DNA of 64,000 nucleotides from an uncultured Emergencia sp. Its GTDB lineage: Bacteria; Bacillota; Clostridia; Peptostreptococcales; Anaerovoracaceae. The stretch lies in assembly GCA_904420065.1 (NCBI GenBank), contig CAJFTU010000049.1, forward strand, positions 100,552 to 164,551, given 5' to 3'. Shown one piece after another: positions 18,626 to 28,407 of the stretch. Position numbers and translations under genes: made by a program. Below the pieces are notes generated by a model that worked only from the letters and a program-made list of their open reading frames with translations, ran no database searches and was not told the origin of the DNA. Position 1 is the first letter of the stretch, and each line of letters begins with the position of its first letter.

Positions 18626-18940
18626 AAAGGCGGATTCTGGTGCTTTTTCTATTTAAAACGAGGATAAAATATAGTATACTTTAATTGTATGCTTTGAAGA
18701 ACACATAAAGAGAACGCGGCGGCGTACGGCTGCTGCGAGGATTTCGAAAAGGGAATCGGATTTTTGTCTCTCGTCCCGGGCAGATATGATGAAAAAACTA
18801 TACATATTTTTTACCCGGATCAGAACAGAGTAAAACAGTCTGTGCAGCTGTTCGGATTTCTGATCAGTCTGCATTTCACTGTAATATACAGAAATTTGAA
18901 GGCGCTCCGCCTTCCGGACAATAAATAAAAGGGGATAGAT

Positions 18941-19657
18941 ATGATAACCTTTAAAAACGTTACTAAGATTTACAATACCAACGTCGGCCTTGAAAACGCC
19001 AGCGTGGATATCGACAAGGGGGACTTTGTCTTTCTGGTCGGGCCCAGCGGAGCGGGAAAATCGACGTTTATCAAATTGATACTGAAAGAGATCGACGCGG
19101 ACTCGGGAAGCATTATTGTCGACGGACAGGAAGTGACTACCCTGAGCAACAGGGAGATCCCGGAACTGCGCCGTAAGATCGGCATCGTATTTCAGGATTT
19201 CCGTCTTCTCCCCAAAAAGACAGTTTACGAAAATGTGGCTTTTGCCATGGAAATTCTCCATCGGACCAAGCGGCAGATCCGAAAAAAGGTACCGCAGGTC
19301 CTGAGTCTTGTCGGCATCAGTGACAAAGCGGATAAGTATCCGGATGAGCTGTCGGCCGGCGAACAGCAGAGAGTTGCCATCGCCAGAGCGATTATCAACA
19401 ATCCTACGGTGTTGATTGCCGACGAGCCGACGGGAAATCTGGACCCCGACACGGCGGCGGAAATCATGGATCTTCTCAACCAGATCAACATGACCGGAAC
19501 TACGATCGTGATGGTTACCCACGCGAAGGATATCGTGGACCGTATGCAGAAGCGGGTAGTGGCCATCGAAGCCGGTCATATCGTCAGAGACGAGCTGGGA
19601 CAGTACGGCTACGAAGAAGAGAGCGGCATCAGGGAGGAGGTCTTTGACGATGAGTAG
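18941..19657 (+). CDS. ftsE: cell division ATP-binding protein FtsE
   Basis: MITFKNVTKIYNTNVGLENASVDIDKGDFVFLVGPSGAGKSTFIKLI, LSAGEQQRVAIARAI; adjacent ftsX. Confidence 0.95.
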   Translation: MITFKNVTKIYNTNVGLENASVDIDKGDFVFLVGPSGAGKSTFIKLILKEIDADSGSIIVDGQEVTTLSNREIPELRRKIGIVFQDFRLLPKKTVYENVAFAMEILHRTKRQIRKKVPQVLSLVGISDKADKYPDELSAGEQQRVAIARAIINNPTVLIADEPTGNLDPDTAAEIMDLLNQINMTGTTIVMVTHAKDIVDRMQKRVVAIEAGHIVRDELGQYGYEEESGIREEVFDDE

Positions 19658-20540
19658 AATACAGTATAATATCAAGCAGGCTCTGCTGCAGATCGGCAGA
19701 AACAAAGGAATGAGCCTGGCATCTGTCTTTGCCATTACGGCTATGATGCTGATTCTGGGCCTGTTTTTTGTCATAACCGTTAACGTCAATCTGTTTACGG
19801 AGATGGTCAAATCCGACTACGATCAGGTGGAGATATTCCTGCAGGATTCGACGTCGACAGAATCGGCCCAAAGCATGATGAATGAAATAGAAGGTTATGA
19901 CGGCGTTGAAAAGGTAGAATACAGAACCAAAGAGGATGCGCTGAACATCATGAAGAAGAGATGGGGAGAGAGCAGCTATCTGCTCGATTCCCTCGGAGAG
20001 AACCCGCTGCCCAATTCTATATTGATCACTGTGTCCTCACTGGAAAACGCCGGAAAGGTTACCGACCAGGTCAGTGATATGGAGGGCGTCGAGGATGTGA
20101 CTTACTACAGAGAAACAGTCGAAAAGCTGACAAAGGTAACCAATTTCCTGCAAATTGCCGCGTTGGTGATTATGACCTTCCTCGTTGTAGTTTCTGTAGT
20201 TGTGGTGGCAAACACGATTAAGCTGACGGTCTTTGCAAGGGCCAGAGAAATTTCCATCATGAAATATGTAGGCGCGACGAATTGGTTCATACGCGGTCCC
20301 TTCCTCGTAGAAGGGATTATCATCGGTATTGTGGCATCTCTTGTATCTTCGGGAATAACCTATCTGCTGTACAGCAAGATCGTAGGGACCTTCAGTACTC
20401 AGGTGCTGACGATTTTGTCCACACCCCTCGTTCCGGCCGGTTATCTTGCCGGAAACCTGATCTGCATCTTCCTTGCCATGGGTGTAAGCATAGGTGCATG
20501 CGGAAGTATTATTTCCATGAGAAGGTTTTTGGATACGTAA
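19650..20540 (+). CDS. ftsX: permease-like cell division protein FtsX
   Basis: QYNIKQALLQIGRNKGMSLASVFAITAMMLILGLFF; four TM segments; follows ftsE. ATG at 19650. Confidence 0.94.
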   Translation: MSRIQYNIKQALLQIGRNKGMSLASVFAITAMMLILGLFFVITVNVNLFTEMVKSDYDQVEIFLQDSTSTESAQSMMNEIEGYDGVEKVEYRTKEDALNIMKKRWGESSYLLDSLGENPLPNSILITVSSLENAGKVTDQVSDMEGVEDVTYYRETVEKLTKVTNFLQIAALVIMTFLVVVSVVVVANTIKLTVFARAREISIMKYVGATNWFIRGPFLVEGIIIGIVASLVSSGITYLLYSKIVGTFSTQVLTILSTPLVPAGYLAGNLICIFLAMGVSIGACGSIISMRRFLDT

Positions 20541-20625
20541 ACCGGAATAGAATAGATTTTCATCTGAGAAAGCGTGAATCTGAATCGCAGTACTTTTTGA
20601 AGAAGTGAATCAACAGGAGGGAAAT

Positions 20626-21669
20626 ATGAAGAAGAAAACGCTGATTTGTACATTGATATTCGTAATGGTCGCGGCGATGAGCACTTTTACTTACGTTTAT
20701 GCGGCGGGGGCTTCTGATAAACAACAGGAGCTTAACGATATCAATGAAGAAAAGGATCAGGTTTCAGAGAACCTGGAAGAACTGACTTCGCGGATTGAAG
20801 AACAGCAGTCTGAAGTGGATCAGATAGAATCGGACATCAAAGCCAAGGAAGCGGAGATCAGCGCGGCTGAGGCGGACATTCAGCAGACAGAAAAGGATAT
20901 TGAAGAGCGTCAGGAGGGACTCAACGAGAGATTGAGAACCATGTACAAGAACGGCTCCATCGGTTATCTGGATGTGCTTCTTGGTTCGAGCAGTCTTTCT
21001 GAATTTCTGACCAATCTGGAAATGATACAGCGGATCTACAAGGGAGACCAGGATACGCTGGAAACTCTGGAGCAGCAGCACAACGAGCTGGAAAAGAAAA
21101 AAACAGCGCTGCAGACGGAGAAATCCCAGTTAGCGGATCAGAAGGCCTCTGCAGAAGAAAAGCAGGCGGCACTCCAGGAGGACAAGGATGCCCTTCAGGC
21201 CAAGTTAGATGAGCTCAATGAAGAAGCTGACAGAATCAGCAGTGAAATTGCCAGCCTTCAGGACAAAGATAAGGTATATACTGGCGGACAGTTTCTCTGG
21301 CCGACGACTTCAACCACAATTACCTCTTATTTTGGTTATAGAATTCACCCGGTAACCGGCGTATATACCGGCCATACGGGAATAGATATCGGCGTCGGAA
21401 CGGGATCGCCTGTCTACGCGTCTGCTTCAGGGAACGTTATTGTCGCCGGTTGGTACGGCGGATACGGTTATGCGGTGGTCATCGATCACGGCAGCGGAAT
21501 CAGTACGCTGTATGGGCACAACAGCAGCGTGAACGTGAGCGTGGGGCAGTCGGTAGAGAAAGGCGATGTGATTGCAAGCTCCGGCTCCACAGGCGTATCT
21601 ACCGGACCGCATCTGCATTTTGAGGTCAGAATAAACGGCGCTTATGTCGACCCGCTTTCTTACTTTTAA
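20626..21669 (+). CDS. murein hydrolase activator EnvC-like, coiled coil plus M23 peptidase
   Basis: Signal peptide, long coiled coil, and M23 motifs HPVTGVYTGHTGIDIGVGTGSPVYAS and GPHLHFEVRINGAYVDPLSYF. Confidence 0.93.
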   Translation: MKKKTLICTLIFVMVAAMSTFTYVYAAGASDKQQELNDINEEKDQVSENLEELTSRIEEQQSEVDQIESDIKAKEAEISAAEADIQQTEKDIEERQEGLNERLRTMYKNGSIGYLDVLLGSSSLSEFLTNLEMIQRIYKGDQDTLETLEQQHNELEKKKTALQTEKSQLADQKASAEEKQAALQEDKDALQAKLDELNEEADRISSEIASLQDKDKVYTGGQFLWPTTSTTITSYFGYRIHPVTGVYTGHTGIDIGVGTGSPVYASASGNVIVAGWYGGYGYAVVIDHGSGISTLYGHNSSVNVSVGQSVEKGDVIASSGSTGVSTGPHLHFEVRINGAYVDPLSYF

Positions 21670-21684
21670 CTGATCAGGTGACAT

Positions 21685-23322
21685 ATGAATTTGCAGCCAA
21701 AGATTATCGAATTGCTGAAGAAGCGGGGCATTTCCACAGAGGATGACATCACAGAATTCCTGTCGGAAAAACCCCGGAAAACATATGATCCATTCCTGCT
21801 CCGAAATATGGATGCAGGAGTGGATTTAATATTGTCCGCCATTGACAGGGGGAAAAAGATCTGTATCTACGGCGACTACGATGCCGACGGCATCACATCT
21901 ACGACGCTGATGCTGGAAGTCCTGTCCAATTTGACGAAAAATCTGACTTACTACATACCGTCGCGATTCGACGAAGGGTACGGCCTGAACTGCGGAGCCC
22001 TGAAGAAGATCAAAGAAAACGGAGCGGATTTGGTCGTTACCGTCGACTGCGGAAGCGTTTCCTGTGAAGAGGCTGAGTATGCGAAGAGCATCGGATTGAA
22101 GCTGCTGGTCACGGATCATCACACTGTGGGAGAACGGATAGCCGGCTGTCCGGTGATCAATCCCATACAGCTGGGATGTCCATATCCGTTTAAGTATCTG
22201 GCCGGAGTAGGCGTTGCTTTTAAAGTGGCGCAGGCAATCGCGGCGGAGACAGGATTGCCGAAAAGCGTCGTGACCAGAACTCTCGATCTGGTCGGTATCG
22301 GAACCATCGGCGATATCGTACCCTTGGTCGACGAAAACCGCACCCTGGCCAAGTACGGGTTGAGGGCACTCAACGTTAGTAAGAGGAAGGGGCTTGTCCG
22401 GCTTCTTGAAGGAGTCGGTCTTAAACAGGGGCATATCGCGTCAGAAGACGTATCCTTTATCATCGTACCCCATCTCAACGCTTCCGGCAGGATCGCCGAT
22501 GCCAAGACGGCAGTAAGACTGATGACGGAAAAAAACGAAGAACGAATACAATTTGACGTAGATGAGCTGATTCGTTGTAACGGCCTGCGGAAAAAGCTGC
22601 AGGAGGATACCTTTGAGCGATGCAGGGAAATCGTAGAAGAAAAGTACATGGACGATCTGTTTTATGTGATCGATCTTGAGGACGCTCACGAAGGAATTAC
22701 CGGCATTGTGGCCGGAAAAGTCAAAGACGCCTATAATCGCCCTGCTGTCATTGTGACGCCTACGGGAGACAACTGTCTGAAAGGTACCGGGAGAAGTATT
22801 GAAGGCGTCAATCTCTATCAGCTGTTGAAAGGCAGCGAAGAATTGTTTGAACGCTTTGGCGGCCATGCGGCAGCCTGCGGTTTCACAATCAAAAGGAACC
22901 TTCTTCCCGTTCTGAGGCAGAGACTGAACGAGGCGATGCGTATTCTATTCGAGGGAAATCCGGAACTTTTTAATAAAAAAATGGAGGCCGATCTGAAGGT
23001 GTCTGCTTCAGAAGTCAGCGTCAAACTGGTGGAAGAAATGCAGCTTCTTGAGCCGTTTGGCTGCAGGAATCCCCGGCCGTTGGTGCAGCTTGCGGCAAAG
23101 CCTGCTTCTCTGCAGCGGATGGGAATACGCGGTCAGTATACCCGATTTATCGGAATACTGGACAACGGGAAAGAACTCCCCTGCGTCATATTTAAAGACG
23201 CCAGTGAATATGATGAAATATTGCAAAGTGGAAAAAAAATTAGTATAATAGGCACATTGGGTATTCAAACCTGGAATGAAAAGCGGTATTTGCAGCTTCA
23301 GGTTTCAGGTGCAGAAGAGTAA
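21685..23322 (+). CDS. recJ: single-stranded-DNA-specific exonuclease RecJ
   Basis: IYGDYDADGITSTTLML, VTVDCGS, VTDHHTVGE, HLNASGRI, RFGGHAAACGFTI. Confidence 0.96.
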   Translation: MNLQPKIIELLKKRGISTEDDITEFLSEKPRKTYDPFLLRNMDAGVDLILSAIDRGKKICIYGDYDADGITSTTLMLEVLSNLTKNLTYYIPSRFDEGYGLNCGALKKIKENGADLVVTVDCGSVSCEEAEYAKSIGLKLLVTDHHTVGERIAGCPVINPIQLGCPYPFKYLAGVGVAFKVAQAIAAETGLPKSVVTRTLDLVGIGTIGDIVPLVDENRTLAKYGLRALNVSKRKGLVRLLEGVGLKQGHIASEDVSFIIVPHLNASGRIADAKTAVRLMTEKNEERIQFDVDELIRCNGLRKKLQEDTFERCREIVEEKYMDDLFYVIDLEDAHEGITGIVAGKVKDAYNRPAVIVTPTGDNCLKGTGRSIEGVNLYQLLKGSEELFERFGGHAAACGFTIKRNLLPVLRQRLNEAMRILFEGNPELFNKKMEADLKVSASEVSVKLVEEMQLLEPFGCRNPRPLVQLAAKPASLQRMGIRGQYTRFIGILDNGKELPCVIFKDASEYDEILQSGKKISIIGTLGIQTWNEKRYLQLQVSGAEE

Positions 23323-23331
23323 GGTGGCATT

Positions 23332-24510
23332 ATGATTAAAATGAAGAGAAAGAAGTTCATTCTTCTCATTGTCAGCGTGGTCATCGCCACGCTTTTCCTG
23401 GCGTCAGCCGCTTTTTTCATCTTATCCGGCGCAAAAGGGTTTGTCCTGGTCGGCAAGAGCGATTTCGATACGATGAGCGAGATCAGCGAAAGGTATGCGA
23501 AGCTCTACGCCATGCAGGAGACGGTCAACGACCAGTTTCTCTGGGAAACGGACGAAGAAGAACAGATGAACGCCATCTATAAGGCGCTCATCGATTCCCT
23601 TGGAGATAAGTACTCCGTCTATATGGACAAAGAAGAGTACGCAAACTGGAATAACTATGTAAACGGTACGTTTACCGGCGTAGGCATAACTTTCGCAGAA
23701 GACGACGAAGGGAATTTTGTCATAACCGATATTCTGAACGGTGGTCCGGCCGATTCGGCAGGGCTTAAAGAAGACGATATCCTGTTGACTGTAGATGGAA
23801 AGTCCTACGATGACTCCGAGGAAATGGCTTCTCATCTGCGAGGAAAAGAGGGCACAGAGGTAAAGGTAACCTACCGGCGCGGCAGCCGGGAAAGAGAAGT
23901 CAGTCTGGTTCGGGCAGAAGTGGAGCAGCCTTCTGTGTACGGAAGTACGATCGACGGAGATTACGGTTATATCCGCATTACAGCCTTTGAGAAGTCCACT
24001 GCCGAACAGTTCAGAAAAGAGCTGGCCGGCTTGGAAAACAAAAACGTAAAGGGACTGATCGTAGATCTGCGGGACAATCCGGGCGGTCTGATGGATCAGG
24101 GTATTGAGGTCGCCGATATGCTCCTGCCTGAGTGTACGATTACCCATACAGAGGATAAGAACGGAAAAACGGAATACTATAACTCCGACGAAAGCTGTAC
24201 CAAACTGAAGTACGCTGTTCTGATCAACGAAAACACTGCCAGCGCTTCGGAAATCGTTGCCGCAGCGATAAAAGATAATCAGGGCGGTCCGCTGATAGGA
24301 ACGACTACTTTCGGCAAGGGGATTATACAGGGATCTATGGAATTTAAAGACGAAACGGCGCTGAAGCTGACGATCATGCAGTATCTTTCACCTGAAGGAA
24401 ACCAGATCAACGGCGTCGGAGTTAAACCGGATTACAAGGTAAAAATGTCCCAGGACGGGAAGAAAGACAGCCAACTAAGAAAAGCGCTGAATCTTCTGAA
24501 AGATGGATAA
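23332..24510 (+). CDS. S41 family C-terminal processing peptidase (PDZ)
   Basis: PDZ region GVGITFAEDDEGNFVITDILNGGPADSAGLKEDD; S41 motifs DLRDNPGGLMDQGIEVAD and NENTASASEIVAAAIKD. Confidence 0.95.
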   Translation: MIKMKRKKFILLIVSVVIATLFLASAAFFILSGAKGFVLVGKSDFDTMSEISERYAKLYAMQETVNDQFLWETDEEEQMNAIYKALIDSLGDKYSVYMDKEEYANWNNYVNGTFTGVGITFAEDDEGNFVITDILNGGPADSAGLKEDDILLTVDGKSYDDSEEMASHLRGKEGTEVKVTYRRGSREREVSLVRAEVEQPSVYGSTIDGDYGYIRITAFEKSTAEQFRKELAGLENKNVKGLIVDLRDNPGGLMDQGIEVADMLLPECTITHTEDKNGKTEYYNSDESCTKLKYAVLINENTASASEIVAAAIKDNQGGPLIGTTTFGKGIIQGSMEFKDETALKLTIMQYLSPEGNQINGVGVKPDYKVKMSQDGKKDSQLRKALNLLKDG

Positions 24511-24586
24511 ATCCCTTTGACTTTAGCGTGTAAAAGTGTTATACTCTACTCAGTAACGCGGAGAAGGGAAGAAAGGAGTCTGTGTA

Positions 24587-24895
24587 ATGGCATACGATTC
24601 AAAATTCAAAAGAGACGATATCGACGAACTGTTTGACGGAGTGCTGACGTTAAAGGACAGAGAAGACTGCTACCGGTTTTTCGAAGACATCTGCACGATT
24701 AATGAGATCCATGCGATTGCGCAGAGGCTGCAGGTTGCTAAGCTGCTTTCACAGAAGAAGACCTACAGCGAGATAGAGGAGATCACGAAGGCCTCGACAG
24801 CCACGATCAGCAGGATCAACAAATGTCTCGTATATGGCGCCGATGGTTATCAGCGCGTGCTGGAGCGGTTGGCTAATCAGAAGAATAAGAGATAG
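24587..24895 (+). CDS. TrpR-related protein YerC/YecD
   Basis: DLFDGVLTLKDREDCYRFFEDICTINEI...AQRLQVAKLL...TKASTATISRINKCL-type HTH. Confidence 0.92.
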   Translation: MAYDSKFKRDDIDELFDGVLTLKDREDCYRFFEDICTINEIHAIAQRLQVAKLLSQKKTYSEIEEITKASTATISRINKCLVYGADGYQRVLERLANQKNKR

Positions 24896-24912
24896 ATAAC
24901 CTGTGTGCAGGT

Positions 24913-24946
24913 AATGGGGCGTTTTACAGCGTCCCTTATTTTTTGC
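24913..24946 (+). terminator. probable intrinsic terminator
   Basis: ggggcg-ttttaca-gcgtccc followed by ttattttttg. Confidence 0.5.
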
Positions 24947-24974
24947 AAGTACCAGGATGAGGAGAGGTGAAACT

Positions 24975-25532
24975 TTGAGCAGAATTTATCTGTACGACGG
25001 CCCGTTTGAAAAGGGAGAAGCGGGATATCCACTGGTTCAGCTGGCAGGAGAAAGATATGCGCAGGAGATGGGGCTGAACTATGATTTTTCTTCTGCACAG
25101 ATATGCAGAGAAGAGAAGGGAAAACCCTATTTTGTGGATATACCATTGGAATTTTCTCTGTCACACAGTGGGCAGATGTGGATGTGCATAGTGAGCGACA
25201 GTCCGTGCGGGCTGGATCTGCAGCAGATCAGAGCGTGCAGCTTTGAGGCCGTGGCCGGCAGACAGTACTCGGAAGAAGAGCAGCACTATACGGCGCTCTG
25301 GGGAATCGAAGGTTTTTTTGATATTTGGGTTAGAAAGGAGGCTTTTGTCAAGTGCACCGGACAGGGTCTGTTTTCCCATATGCCTTCTGTGGCAGGAAAA
25401 GACGGAGATCTGTGCCGGACGGTGCGGTGGAAAGGAAAGCAATACTTCTTTACCGATATCGATATAGGGCCGGAATTGAGGTGTTCGGTGTGCAGTGAGA
25501 AAGAACTTTCGATAGAAATGAGGCTGCTATGA
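24975..25532 (+). CDS. 4'-phosphopantetheinyl transferase superfamily protein (Sfp-like)
   Basis: CGLDLQQIR and WVRKEAFVKCTGQGL motifs. TTG at 24975 fits the RBS better than tool start 24957. Confidence 0.88.
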   Translation: MSRIYLYDGPFEKGEAGYPLVQLAGERYAQEMGLNYDFSSAQICREEKGKPYFVDIPLEFSLSHSGQMWMCIVSDSPCGLDLQQIRACSFEAVAGRQYSEEEQHYTALWGIEGFFDIWVRKEAFVKCTGQGLFSHMPSVAGKDGDLCRTVRWKGKQYFFTDIDIGPELRCSVCSEKELSIEMRLL

Positions 25533-25987
25533 ATATTTACGATGTCGCCCTTAGGCACCTGTCGTCGCGAAGCAGGACCGTCGCGGAAACGGAGAGCTAC
25601 CTTTTGAAGAAGGGATTTTCCGAAGAAGAGACGAAAGTCCTGATTGAAGAGTTTAAGTCGTGCGGCTATCTGGACGACAGCCGTTACTGCAGGGAGTATT
25701 TCGACTACGGTTTCGGCAAGGGCAAAGGCAAGAGACGGGTGTTGGAGGAACTCCGCCGTCAGGGCGTCGATCCTCAGGTTATTGAGATCGCTTTCGAGGA
25801 CTACGAACCGGAAGACAGCGAGACGGAAAGAGCCCGCCGCGAGACCGAAAGGGTGCTGCGCCTTGCAGGGATAGACGGCGGCGATCCGGTGCCGGAGAAA
25901 GTGCGCGGCCGAGTTGCCCGGCGCCTTCAGGCAAAGGGATACAGCAGCGATATCATCTACAGTATTATTGGGGAGTTGAAGCGATGA
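25529..25987 (+). CDS. recX: regulatory protein RecX
   Basis: ALRHLSSRSRTVAETESYLLKKGFSEEET...YLDDSRYCREYFDYG...GKGKRRVLEELRRQGV. Confidence 0.9.
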   Translation: MNIYDVALRHLSSRSRTVAETESYLLKKGFSEEETKVLIEEFKSCGYLDDSRYCREYFDYGFGKGKGKRRVLEELRRQGVDPQVIEIAFEDYEPEDSETERARRETERVLRLAGIDGGDPVPEKVRGRVARRLQAKGYSSDIIYSIIGELKR

Positions 25988-26682
25988 GCAGAACAGAGAG
26001 AACCGAACTGTTAATCGGTACGGAAGGTGTGAAAAAATTAGAGCGATCCGGGGTACTGGTATTCGGAGTCGGCGGAGTCGGAGGTTTCGTCATCGAGGCG
26101 CTGGCCCGAGCCGGTTTGGGGCGCATTGCTATTGTAGACGGAGACACGGTGTCGGAAAGTAATATCAACAGGCAGATCATCGCCACCGATGCAACCGTGG
26201 GAAAGATGAAGGCAGAGGTGATGAAAGAGAGAATTCTGTCCATAAATCCGGAGTGCAAAGCAGAGGCCTACGGCTTTTTTTATCTGCCCGGTGAAAAATC
26301 AGCCGAATGTTTTCGGTTTGAAGAATACGATTATGTCGTCGACGCCGTCGATATGGTGGCGGCAAAGATCGACATCATAGACAGAAGCAGGACCGCGGGC
26401 GTGCCGGTGATCTCTTCTATGGGAACGGGAAACAAGCTGGATCCTTCCCGATTTGAAATCGCACCTATTGAGAAGACCAGTGTATGTCCTCTGGCCAGAG
26501 TAGTAAGAAGGGAACTGCGGCGTCGGGGCATTGAAGGGGTCGATGTGCTCTATTCAAAGGAAGAACCGGTAAAGACAGGGAGTTCGGTGCCGGGAAGTAT
26601 CAGTTTTGTGCCTTCTACAGCGGGTCTTCTGATCGCGGGGCATGTGGTTAACCGTATTCTTAACGGAGAGGCGCGAGTGTAA
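25984..26682 (+). CDS. tcdA: ThiF/TcdA-type tRNA threonylcarbamoyladenosine dehydratase
   Basis: VLVFGVGGVGGFVIEALARAGLGRIAIVDGDTVSESNINRQIIAT; VVDAVDMVAAKIDII. Confidence 0.92.
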   Translation: MSRTERTELLIGTEGVKKLERSGVLVFGVGGVGGFVIEALARAGLGRIAIVDGDTVSESNINRQIIATDATVGKMKAEVMKERILSINPECKAEAYGFFYLPGEKSAECFRFEEYDYVVDAVDMVAAKIDIIDRSRTAGVPVISSMGTGNKLDPSRFEIAPIEKTSVCPLARVVRRELRRRGIEGVDVLYSKEEPVKTGSSVPGSISFVPSTAGLLIAGHVVNRILNGEARV

Positions 26683-26760
26683 AGGCAGGGAAGTCTGTCC
26701 TGACAAAACTTCGCTTGATCACATTAATTTCCAAAAAACAACATATAGCCGTGGTAAAAT

Positions 26761-26817
26761 AGTCATGTTTGAACACTTGACCGCCATGCAGGCGGCCGGC
26801 ATCATGACTGTTTTTTA
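26761..26817 (+). terminator. terminator/attenuator-like structure immediately upstream of the aquaporin gene
   Basis: agtcatg...catgact enclosing ccgcc-atgca-ggcgg, followed by gttttttatt. Confidence 0.5.
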
Positions 26818-26837
26818 TTGCTTCAAAAGGAGGAGAG

Positions 26838-27740
26838 ATGAGAAAGTATATTGCGGAATTTTTAGGAACGGCGATTTTAGTACTGATTGGCTGCGGCAGT
26901 GCAGTAGGAGCCAACGCCATGTTCAGCGCCATGGGACTGCTGCCTGCGGCTTTTACTACCCTTTCGACAGCCGTGGCCTTTGGGCTGACGTTGTTGGTGG
27001 TGATCTGCATTTTCGGAAGATATTCCGGGGCGCATGTGAATCCGGCGGTATCTCTGGCCATGTTAATATCAAAAAAAATGACGGTCAGAGATTTTTTCGG
27101 TTATGTGATCGCTCAACTGGCCGGGGGTACCGCCGCTGCTGCCCTTTTGTCGGTAATCATGGGAGGGACAACTTCGCTCTTTGCTAACGGCTATGATTCT
27201 GAAAGTACCTTTGGAACATCGATGGAAATGGCACTGCTGATTGAAATCGTACTGACCTTCATCTTTGTGACCGCTGTTCTGAGCGTAAAGAAAGAAGATG
27301 AAAATATCACTGTCACTGCGGCAGTGTCTGGCGCCGCTTTGGCTCTGGTCAGCCTTTTCGGCATACCGTTTACCGGTACATCAGTGAATCCGGCCAGATC
27401 GCTGGGTCCTGCGCTGTTTCAGGGAGACGAGGTGATCAGCCAGGTTTGGGTCTTCATCGTGGCGCCTCTTGTCGGGGCCATTTTTGCCGCTCTCTTAGAT
27501 CTGTTCATGAAGAGGGAACCGAAGAAGAGAAAATGGCGCAGAACTGGAAAGGTAAACGAATCGGCAGAAGACGATGCGGCAGATCTTAGCTCTGAGCAGG
27601 AGGCAGATTCAGAATCACTCTGTGAGAAACAGGAAGACGAAACGGTGCAGGAGGAAGGTGATCTGTCTGAAGCTGACTTCCGCAGCGAGTCGGAAGAAGC
27701 AGAGGAAGGCGCCGAACAGAATTCTGCTTGTAGAAGATGA
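26838..27740 (+). CDS. MIP family aquaporin/glycerol facilitator with long acidic C-terminal tail
   Basis: Two NPA boxes (GAHVNPAVSLAM, GTSVNPARSLGP); RBS AGGAGGAG. Confidence 0.95.
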   Translation: MRKYIAEFLGTAILVLIGCGSAVGANAMFSAMGLLPAAFTTLSTAVAFGLTLLVVICIFGRYSGAHVNPAVSLAMLISKKMTVRDFFGYVIAQLAGGTAAAALLSVIMGGTTSLFANGYDSESTFGTSMEMALLIEIVLTFIFVTAVLSVKKEDENITVTAAVSGAALALVSLFGIPFTGTSVNPARSLGPALFQGDEVISQVWVFIVAPLVGAIFAALLDLFMKREPKKRKWRRTGKVNESAEDDAADLSSEQEADSESLCEKQEDETVQEEGDLSEADFRSESEEAEEGAEQNSACRR

Positions 27741-28407
27741 AGAAAAAATCGCCAGATTTATTGAATTGGAACTGGCTCATGAAGGATACGAGGTGGAAAA
27801 AAGCGGAAACGGAAGAGAGGGATTGGAACTGGCTCAGAGCGGCAGGTTCGATCTGATTCTCCTCGACATCATGCTTCCTCAGCTGAACGGACTTGAAGTC
27901 CTGAGAAGACTGCGAAAAAATTCGGATGTTCCGGTGATCATGCTGACTGCGCGGGATGCGGTCATGGATAAGGTTTCCGGTCTGGACGCAGGAGCCGACG
28001 ATTACATCACCAAGCCCTTCGCTATAGAGGAACTGCTGGCTCGTATTCGGGTTGCTCTAAAGAAGAGGAGCGGAAGACAACAGGAAACCAAAAAACTTTT
28101 CGCTAACGGAGTGATCATGGATGTAGACCGCCACCAGGTCACGGTCAGGGATCAGAATGTGGAACTGAATCATCGGGAGTACGAGCTGGTTCGGGTTTTG
28201 CTGACCAATAAGAACATCGTCATGAACAGGCAGCAGCTGATGAACCAGGTGTGCGGGTACGACTACATGGGAGAAACTAATATTATCGACGTATACGTCA
28301 GACATATCCGCGCTAAGATCGACGATCGCTTTCGGATCAGATTTATTACGACAGTCAGGGGAGCCGGTTATGTGATAAGAGAGGAAGAAGATGAAAAACA
28401 GGGATAA
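27658..28407 (+). CDS. OmpR-family response regulator
   Basis: RILLVEDEEKIARFIELELAHEGYEV, LILLDIMLPQLNGLEVLRRLR, DDYITKPFAIEELLARIR, winged helix. Start uncertain (tool ATG 27574 or GTG 27658). Confidence 0.9.
   Translation: MICLKLTSAASRKKQRKAPNRILLVEDEEKIARFIELELAHEGYEVEKSGNGREGLELAQSGRFDLILLDIMLPQLNGLEVLRRLRKNSDVPVIMLTARDAVMDKVSGLDAGADDYITKPFAIEELLARIRVALKKRSGRQQETKKLFANGVIMDVDRHQVTVRDQNVELNHREYELVRVLLTNKNIVMNRQQLMNQVCGYDYMGETNIIDVYVRHIRAKIDDRFRIRFITTVRGAGYVIREEEDEKQG

Noticed and set aside
18626-18940. Possible short ORF MMKKLYIFFTRIRTE in the ftsE leader
   Set aside because: Only about 15 codons, no clear RBS, and no evidence beyond an ATG and a stop.
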